A DNA stretch of 9,593 nt from Alistipes sp. (GTDB lineage Bacteria; Bacteroidota; Bacteroidia; Bacteroidales; Rikenellaceae). Shown here in pieces: positions 5,410-9,593 of this stretch. The first letter of the stretch is position 1; each line of letters opens with the position of its first letter. Both the position numbers and the translations under genes were made by a program. Where the stretch lies: contig JAFYOF010000121.1 in NCBI GenBank assembly GCA_017560305.1, positions 1 through 9,593 on the forward strand, given 5' to 3'. The notes under the pieces are model-generated. The model made no database searches and was not told where the DNA came from. It was given only the letters and a program-made list of their open reading frames with translations.

Positions 5410-6537
5410 ATGATTATGAGAAAACTTATTTCTACACTTTTTGCTATTGCCGCTATGGCGGTGGTCTCATCGTGCGGTCAGAAACCCTACGAGGAGCGTG
5501 TGGCGGAGACCCTGAAAATCAAGGTTGCGGTGGTCTACGAAGACCCCGTGGTGACCGAGGATGGCAAGCGTCTGCACGAGGTTAGCCGCATCGGCAACTG
5601 GGGCTACTGGAACGACCCATTCGAACAGGTGAAAGTCTTTGAGCGCGATATGGAGGCTGCGACAAATGGCGTGGTCGACTATGAGATTGTGATGGCGGTT
5701 GAGACCCCTCACTTCTACACCTTCAAGACCAATGCCGAGGGCGTGCGCGAGTGGCTCACGGCAGAGGATATCGCAGCCTACTGCAAGGATTGCGATGTGC
5801 CGGGCTTCCTGTCGGAGGGTATGGGCTTCGACTATCTGCAACTCGTTGAGGATTACGGCTTTGGCAAGATGCGTGACGCGGGCGAACTGCACGAGGTGTG
5901 GGTCTACACCCACCCGGGCTCTTGTATGTTTGAGTCACGCCTCATCGGCGAGGGCGCATTCTGGTGCAACTCGGAGGGTATCACCACCGAGATGGGCGCA
6001 AAGAACAAGCGTCTGCTGCCGGTGATGTTCTTCAACTATGAGCGCACCGTTGACCTTGCGTTGCACAGCTATGGTCACCGCGTGGAGTCTATTATGGCAC
6101 AGGTCTACGGACTGGAGGAGGAGTGGTGGAAGACCGACTGCTTCGACAGCCCCGAGGAGATGACCGCCATCCAGCTCTTCTCGTCATATCAGGGCACATA
6201 CTCGAAGTTTGAGAAGGGTTACGGTCACATCGGCCTTATCCACTTCCCACCCAACGGCGAGCGCGACTACGACTACTCGAATACCAACACCGCCTACACC
6301 TATGCTGACGAATGGATGAACTATCCGAATATGAAGTTCACGCCCGAGAAGGCACGCCCCGTGACCAACACCGAGTGGGCACACGAGGGTGGCGACCAGT
6401 GGGGCTTTATGATGTGGTACTTCAGCCACCTGCCTCACTTCAAGGGCTTGAACCGCAAGGATGGCAAGCTGAACAACTGGTGGCACTACATCGTCGACTG
6501 GAACGGCGCATTGGAGCAGGAGGAGAAGTTACGATAA
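5410..6537 (+). CDS. Uncharacterised lipoprotein with conserved-looking His/Trp motifs
   Basis: I do not recognise this 375-residue protein with a named function. It starts with MIMRKL; the second ATG (5416) is equally possible. A lipoprotein signal peptide ends in VVSSC, placing lipidated Cys at 22. The residues after Cys (GQKPYEE) lack an immediate acidic surface-export signal, so a periplasm-facing anchor is as likely as surface display. The mature protein is rich in Trp, His, Asp and Tyr: GNWGYWNDP (62-70), ETPHFYTF (98-105), FWCNSEG (184-190), HSYGHRVES (219-227), YGHIGLIHFPPNG (271-283), DYDYSN (286-291), WAHEGGDQWG (323-332), YFSHLPHFKG (337-346) and LNNWWHYI (354-361). H219-x3-H223-x2-E226 could bind metal, but it is not a standard HExxH protease motif. 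Such invariant-looking aromatic and His clusters suggest an enzyme or glycan-binding fold. The 19-nt gap to the glycosidase argues for a shared substrate. Confidence 0.7.
   Translation: MIMRKLISTLFAIAAMAVVSSCGQKPYEERVAETLKIKVAVVYEDPVVTEDGKRLHEVSRIGNWGYWNDPFEQVKVFERDMEAATNGVVDYEIVMAVETPHFYTFKTNAEGVREWLTAEDIAAYCKDCDVPGFLSEGMGFDYLQLVEDYGFGKMRDAGELHEVWVYTHPGSCMFESRLIGEGAFWCNSEGITTEMGAKNKRLLPVMFFNYERTVDLALHSYGHRVESIMAQVYGLEEEWWKTDCFDSPEEMTAIQLFSSYQGTYSKFEKGYGHIGLIHFPPNGERDYDYSNTNTAYTYADEWMNYPNMKFTPEKARPVTNTEWAHEGGDQWGFMMWYFSHLPHFKGLNRKDGKLNNWWHYIVDWNGALEQEEKLR
5473..5475 (+). other. Lipobox cysteine codon of the 5410 lipoprotein
   Basis: This TGC encodes Cys22 in AVVSSC, following a short basic N terminus and a hydrophobic segment. 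It is the expected signal peptidase II cleavage and lipidation point, and supports the start at 5410 or 5416 over any internal start. Confidence 0.7.
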
Positions 6538-6575
6538 TTCAAAATCGGAATTATTTACTTTAGTGTAGTAAAGAA
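6534..6575 (+). terminator. Weak hairpins after the lipoprotein gene
   Basis: TAATTC (6535-6540) pairs with GAATTA (6548-6553), followed by TTTACTTT, and TTTACT pairs with AGTAAA just after. The first arm overlaps the stop codon. Both stems are short and A/T-rich, so operon termination here is only a suggestion. Confidence 0.3.
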
Positions 6576-6586
6576 AAATAAATACC

Positions 6587-6657
6587 GTCATTCCACATTT
6601 TCGCATCCACCAACCATTGCAGTAGTTTATAAGAGTCTATGCGGAAATGATTGGAAT
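6587..6657 (-). repeat. GAATGAC-ended hairpin repeat, copy 3
   Basis: ATTCC (6590-6594) and CATTTTCGCAT (6596-6606) pair with ATGCGGAAATG (6639-6649) and GGAAT (6653-6657), with one wobble position. On the minus strand, GATGCGAAAATGTGGAATGAC resembles the arm at 384-406 and 9362-9384, but the stem bases differ and stay paired (CATTTTTAC/GTAAAAATG in copy 1). The 32-nt loop shows no shared motif that I can see. Confidence 0.5.
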
Positions 6658-6713
6658 CTTCCTTTGTTAATGGTTCGGTCGTAAGAGCGATTATTTAGGG
6701 AACTATAAGGTAG

Positions 6714-6752
6714 ATCCCCATCGTCGGACTTTGTCCTCCGGGGGATGACGAT
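6714..6752. repeat. Bulged hairpin with GGAC-TTT-GTCC apex
   Basis: ATCCCC (6714-6719) pairs with GGGGAT (6741-6746), and inside it GGAC (6726-6729), loop TTT, GTCC (6733-6736) pairs. ATCGTC (6720-6725) also faces GACGAT (6747-6752), so alternative pairings are possible. There is no T-run after it, so it is not an obvious terminator. Confidence 0.45.
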
Positions 6753-6841
6753 TTGATAATAACACTAAATTATATAATTCCGTTAAAAATTATAATGCGC
6801 CTTGTTTCGAGGCGTCTCTTCGGTGGCAAAGTAAAAGGAGA

Positions 6842-6911
6842 ACGGGCTTTTAGCCCGTATCTTCGGGAGCGTAACGCGCTTTGCGCGTCACCCCCCCCGC
6901 TCCCGAAGATA
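6842..6911 (-). repeat. Nested TATCTTCGG palindrome element, copy 1
   Basis: The outer stem TATCTTCGGGAGCG (6858-6871) and CGCTCCCGAAGATA (6898-6911) is a perfect 14 bp. Inside it lies ACGCGC-TTT-GCGCGT (6874-6888), then C8 (6891-6898, its last base belonging to the outer arm). Beside the outer stem is a third hairpin, ACGGGCT-TTT-AGCCCGT (6842-6858). On the minus strand the order is outer arm, G-run, inner hairpin, outer arm, trailing hairpin: the same order as 9264-9336 on the plus strand. A half copy, TCTTCGGTGGCA, lies at 6817-6828. Confidence 0.75.
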
Positions 6912-6926
6912 AATATTACCGAAGAA

Positions 6927-6934
6927 TACTTTTG
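6927..6934 (+). promoter_or_regulatory. Candidate M13 peptidase promoter (-7 element)
   Basis: TACTTTTG matches TAnnTTTG and would start transcription near 6941, leaving a leader of about 18 nt. The matching -33 region would fall in the right arm of the palindrome at 6898-6911 and shows no TTTG. The position is plausible but the support is one short motif. Confidence 0.35.
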
Positions 6935-6958
6935 GTATATAATAAAATCAATAAAACA

Positions 6959-8986
6959 ATGAAAAAACTATTATTAACACTTTCAACCATTGCAGTTATG
7001 GCAAGTTGTGAGAGCGGCAAGCAGAATCCTGCTATCGACCGCGCAAACTTCGATGAGACTGTGGCGCTCAACGAGGATTTCTATCAGTATGCCACAGGTG
7101 GCTGGCAGGCAAAGAACCCTTTGAAGCCCGAGTTCGCTCGCTACGGCGTCTTTGATGTTATGCGCGAGAACAACGAGATTCGTATCAACGAGCTCTTCGA
7201 CGCGATGACCAAGACAAAGGCCGAGTACGGCACTATCGAGCAGAAGATTTCCGACCTCTACACTATGGGTCTGGACTCTGTACGCCTCAACGCCGAGGGT
7301 ATGGCTCCGGTGATGCCTGATGTAGAGAAGATTATGGCCGTAGAGAGCATCGCCGAGTTGCCAGAGGTGGTGGCTTACCTGCACACCGTTGCCGGCTCGC
7401 CTCTCTTTAATATGGGCATCAGCGCCGACCTTTTGAACAGCAATGTGAACACCCTCTATGTAGAGCAGGGCGGCCTCGGTATGGGCAACCGCGACTACTA
7501 CCTTGACGCCGAGAACGCAGCAAAGCGCGAGGGCTATATCGTTTGGCTTACAAAGGCTTTCGGCTTCATCGGCTGGGAGGATGCGGCAGCCAAGGCTCAG
7601 GATGTATTGGCTCTTGAGACCAAAATGGCAGAGAAGTTCCGCTCAAATGTTGAGCTTCGTGATGTGGCTGCAAACTACAACCCTACAAACCGCGCAGCAT
7701 TTGTCAAGCAGTACGCAGCATTCGGCTGGGATGCTTACTTCAAGGCTATGGGTCTGGGCGAGTTTGACCATATGGTAGTGGGTCAGCCAGAGGTTATCGC
7801 TTCGCAGTGCGCCCTCCTCGAGAGCGAGTCATTGGAGAGCGTGAAGGCTTACCTCGTGGCATCGTTGTTGTCATCGGCAGCAGGCTCACTCGGCGACGAT
7901 ATCTCGGAGGCAAACTTCGACTTCTTCGGCCGTGTGATGTCGGGTCAGCAGCAGCAGCGTCCTCGCTGGAAGCGCGCTATGGCAGTGCCTAACCGCGTGT
8001 TGGGCGAGGCTGTGGGCGAGATTTATGTGAAGAAGTACTTCCCTGAGAGCGACAAGCAGCGTATGCTGGAAATAGTGAAGAACCTTCAGGTGGCTCTCGG
8101 TCAGCACATCGACGCACTCGAGTGGATGTCGGATGCTACCAAGGCGAAGGCTCACGAGAAGCTCGCTTCGTTCACAGTGAAGATTGGCTACCCAGACAAG
8201 TGGAAGGACTACTCGTCACTCGAGATTGACCCATCAAAGTCATACTGGGAGAACAAGAAGAACGCCTCAAAGTGGTATACCGCCGACAACATTGCCGAGA
8301 TGGGCAAGGAGGTTGACCGCGAGAAGTGGCATATGACACCACAGTATGTGAACGCATACTACAACCCAACCACAAACGAGATCTGCTTCCCAGCAGCTAT
8401 CCTCCAGCCTCCATTCTACAACTCGGCGGCTGACGACGCTGTGAACTACGGTGCTATCGGTGTGGTTATCGGTCACGAGATGACTCACGGCTTTGACGAT
8501 CAGGGTCGCCAGTTTGACGCTGTGGGTAATATGAACAACTGGTGGACTGCCGAGGACAGCGAGGCATTCAAGGTTCGCACCGACATCCTCGTTGAGCAGT
8601 TCAACAAGGTTGAGGTGTTGCCAGCAAAGGATGGTCAGCCAGCACTTATGGCCGATGGTGAGCTCTCACTCGGTGAAAACATCGCCGACCAGGGTGGTCT
8701 GCGTGTGGCTTACACATCCCTCCACAACTCATTCGGCGAGGCAGGCGAGCCAGCAGCAATCGATGGCTTCACTGCTGACCAGCGCTTCTACCTCTCATAC
8801 GCTACAATCTGGGGTCAGACAGTGCGTGACGAGGAGGTTGCGCGCCTCACCAAGACCGATGTACACTCACTCGGCTGCAACCGCGTGAACATCACCCTCC
8901 GCAACATCGATACCTTCCACAAGGCATTCGGCATCACTTCAGGTGCTATGTTCTTGCCAGAGGAGGAGCGAGTGATTGTGTGGTAA
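6959..8986 (+). CDS. M13 family (neprilysin-like) zinc metallopeptidase lipoprotein
   Basis: This enzyme hydrolyses peptides; bacterial M13 members are usually envelope-anchored and act on small peptides. The 675-residue protein starts with a lipoprotein signal peptide ending MASC, with Cys17 as the lipidation site. The N-terminal M13 domain fills most of 30-440. The catalytic domain shows NAYYNP (465-470), the zinc motif HEMTH (506-510; E507 catalytic), the third zinc ligand E573 in ENIAD (573-577, with D577), WGQTVRDEE (618-626), and H636 with R642 in HSLGCNRVN, matching His711 and Arg717 of neprilysin. It ends in ERVIVW, like the CxxW end of the family but without the cysteine. Length fits bacterial M13 enzymes. 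I chose the ATG at 6959; a TTG extension to 6881 would run through the palindrome and bury the signal peptide. It appears monocistronic, with a long hairpin and then a strong terminator downstream. The natural substrate is unknown. Confidence 0.93.
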   Translation: MKKLLLTLSTIAVMASCESGKQNPAIDRANFDETVALNEDFYQYATGGWQAKNPLKPEFARYGVFDVMRENNEIRINELFDAMTKTKAEYGTIEQKISDLYTMGLDSVRLNAEGMAPVMPDVEKIMAVESIAELPEVVAYLHTVAGSPLFNMGISADLLNSNVNTLYVEQGGLGMGNRDYYLDAENAAKREGYIVWLTKAFGFIGWEDAAAKAQDVLALETKMAEKFRSNVELRDVAANYNPTNRAAFVKQYAAFGWDAYFKAMGLGEFDHMVVGQPEVIASQCALLESESLESVKAYLVASLLSSAAGSLGDDISEANFDFFGRVMSGQQQQRPRWKRAMAVPNRVLGEAVGEIYVKKYFPESDKQRMLEIVKNLQVALGQHIDALEWMSDATKAKAHEKLASFTVKIGYPDKWKDYSSLEIDPSKSYWENKKNASKWYTADNIAEMGKEVDREKWHMTPQYVNAYYNPTTNEICFPAAILQPPFYNSAADDAVNYGAIGVVIGHEMTHGFDDQGRQFDAVGNMNNWWTAEDSEAFKVRTDILVEQFNKVEVLPAKDGQPALMADGELSLGENIADQGGLRVAYTSLHNSFGEAGEPAAIDGFTADQRFYLSYATIWGQTVRDEEVARLTKTDVHSLGCNRVNITLRNIDTFHKAFGITSGAMFLPEEERVIVW

Positions 8987-8996
8987 AAACCGCATA

Positions 8997-9119
8997 GGGA
9001 ATTGCCTAAAAAGGTGTTTTTGGTGTTGCGCTCGTCCTCGAAATCCTCATTTACGCTTTAGTAAACTGCGGTTTCTCGGACTTCGCGCGCCTAAAAAACC
9101 CTCTTTTTATACAATTCCC
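8997..9119 (+). repeat. Long-hairpin family, copy 4 (M13 peptidase 3' end)
   Basis: GGGAATTG (8997-9004) pairs with CAATTCCC (9112-9119), GTCC (9034-9037) with GGAC (9078-9081), and TTTAC (9050-9054) with GTAAA (9061-9065); much of the rest also pairs. The core is CGAAATCCTCA (9039-9049), and the right side reads CTGCGGTTTC. The GC/GC step of copies 2 and 3 is here CC (9045-9046) with GG (9070-9071), a paired substitution. It starts 11 nt after the stop codon, as copy 2 starts at the pgk stop. Confidence 0.75.
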
Positions 9120-9140
9120 CGCGCTCTCGGGCGTATGGCA

Positions 9141-9169
9141 AAAGGTTGTCCTTCGGGGCAACCTTTTTT
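9141..9169 (+). terminator. Intrinsic terminator with UUCG tetraloop
   Basis: AAAGGTTGTCC (9141-9151), loop TTCG (9152-9155), GGGCAACCTTT (9156-9166) forms an 11-bp stem with one G-U pair, closed by a stable C(UUCG)G loop. A run of six T (9164-9169) follows. It lies about 155 nt beyond the M13 peptidase stop, after the long hairpin, and is the best terminator in the window. Confidence 0.88.
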
Positions 9170-9198
9170 ATTATATAATAAATATATTGTCACACAAG

Positions 9199-9260
9199 TT
9201 ATCTTCGGTGGCAGGGGCGCAGGCGTAACGCCTGTTTTACATTATCCTTGCTACCAAAGA
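9199..9260 (+). repeat. TATCTTCGG palindrome element, degenerate copy 2
   Basis: TATCTTCGGTGGCAG (9200-9214) is followed by GGG, a hairpin CAGGCG-TAA-CGCCTG (9220-9234) and TTTTAC. A decayed right arm, TTGCTACCAAAGA (9248-9260), matches the expected complement of the left arm at most positions. It directly precedes an intact copy and could be a worn or rearranged member. Confidence 0.55.
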
Positions 9261-9263
9261 GTT

Positions 9264-9336
9264 TATCTTCGGTGGCAGGGGGCGGTAGCGAGTTCCACTC
9301 GCTATGCCACCGAAGATACGCCTCCAGCGGAGGCGT
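9264..9336 (+). repeat. Nested TATCTTCGG palindrome element, copy 3
   Basis: TATCTTCGGTGGCA (9264-9277) and TGCCACCGAAGATA (9305-9318) form a perfect 14-bp outer stem. G5 (9278-9282) follows the left arm. The inner hairpin TAGCGAG-TTCCA-CTCGCTA (9286-9304) abuts the right arm, and a trailing hairpin ACGCCTCC-AGC-GGAGGCGT (9318-9336) abuts the outside. All three stems differ from those at 6842-6911 yet remain paired, while the order of parts is the same. Confidence 0.78.
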
Positions 9337-9361
9337 GTTTTATCTCATAACACATCCTTAA

Positions 9362-9384
9362 AAGATGTAAAAATGAGGAATGAC
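9362..9384 (+). repeat. GAATGAC-ended repeat, copy 2 (arm only)
   Basis: AAGATGTAAAAATG followed by AGGAATGAC matches 384-406 at 21 of 23 positions. The long partner arm of copy 1 is missing; instead ACATC just upstream pairs with GATGT (9364-9368) around CTTAAAA. It lies about 70 nt before a CCRCC element, echoing the arrangement at 384-531. Confidence 0.5.
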
Positions 9385-9442
9385 ATATTTATATATTTTT
9401 AATATTCCGTAGTGGATGAAAATTTTTGCGTCAAGGTAAATA

Positions 9443-9550
9443 ATTTTGAATTTTGAATTTTAACCCACCGCAAGGGTGGCTTTTCGCTGCTTCGCTCGGC
9501 AAGGTAAAAAATTTTTTTACATTGCCCTCGCTTAAACGCAGCGTTGAATT
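9443..9550 (+). repeat. CCRCC-N5-GGYGG/CTCGGCAA intergenic repeat, copy C
   Basis: TTTTGAATTTTGAATTTTAA leads into CCACC (9465-9469), loop GCAAG, GGTGG (9475-9479), CTTTTC. A second stem then runs CGCTGC (9485-9490) with GCAGCG (9538-9543), GGCAA (9498-9502) with TTGCC (9522-9526), and GTAAAAAA (9504-9511) with TTTTTTAC (9513-9520). It ends GCGTTGAATT, like copy B. The inner part differs wholly from copies A and B but still pairs. Confidence 0.7.
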
Positions 9551-9593
9551 TTGAATTTTGATTTTTTCTATTTAACTTTGTGCGCAACAAAAA

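Noticed and set aside
6881..6958. TTG-initiated 26-residue extension of the M13 peptidase
   Set aside because: It starts inside the palindrome loop, crosses the C8 tract and would bury the lipoprotein signal peptide that begins at 6959.
8997..9119. Integron attC sites as an explanation for the long hairpins
   Set aside because: The size and imperfect pairing fit, but I see no RYYYAAC/GTTRRRY core pair at the ends, no integrase, and the adjacent genes are not cassette-like.
8976..9350. 124-codon plus-strand open frame after the M13 peptidase
   Set aside because: It overlaps the peptidase stop, the long hairpin, the terminator and the palindromes, all of which explain the sequence better.
9199..9550. 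CRISPR array
   Set aside because: The repeats are few, unequal in length, differently spaced and individually structured, with no uniform spacers and no cas genes.

Overview
The window looks like chromosomal DNA from a Bacteroidota bacterium, most likely order Bacteroidales. The evidence is: candidate promoters with the Bacteroidota -7 element TAnnTTTG, A-rich leaders instead of strong Shine-Dalgarno sites, lipobox-type lipoproteins, a FabI of the Bacteroidota kind, and GAATTTTGAATTTT-rich intergenic DNA. The genus cannot be fixed from the sequence. I see no phage, plasmid, transposase, CRISPR, toxin-antitoxin, tRNA or rRNA gene.

Layout, left to right. (1) 1-608 has no credible gene and is packed with hairpins and repeats, including a probable minus-strand terminator for fabI. 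(2) fabI (609-1436, minus) and pgk (1760-3022, plus) are divergent; their intergenic region holds two facing TATCTTTG -7 elements and an 11-bp-period tandem repeat in the pgk leader. (3) 3023-3365 holds two adjacent long hairpins of one family, then a perfect 12-bp hairpin just before the next gene. (4) 3366-6537 is a probable two-gene operon: a secreted GH36-like glycosidase and an unrecognised lipoprotein. (5) 6538-6958 is hairpin-rich; I see nothing beyond weak stems in 6658-6713 and 6753-6811. (6) An M13 metallopeptidase lipoprotein (6959-8986) follows. (7) 8987-9593 is again almost wholly palindromic and repeated DNA, with a UUCG-loop terminator at 9141-9169.

The genes are mostly ordinary: fatty-acid elongation, glycolysis, and envelope functions (glycan trimming, unknown lipoprotein, peptidase). 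There is no SusC/SusD pair, so the glycosidase operon is not a full polysaccharide utilisation locus within this window.

The unusual part is between the genes. At least four families of structured repeat occur: a 105-135 nt hairpin with a conserved apical core but divergent, self-complementary arms; a nested TATCTTCGG palindrome with a trailing hairpin; a CCRCC-N5-GGYGG-CTTTT element; and a GAATGAC-ended hairpin. In several families the copies differ by paired substitutions that keep the stems, which suggests selection on folded RNA or single-stranded DNA. No enzyme that would mobilise them is present here. All statements on function are inference from sequence reading; no searches or folding programs were run.
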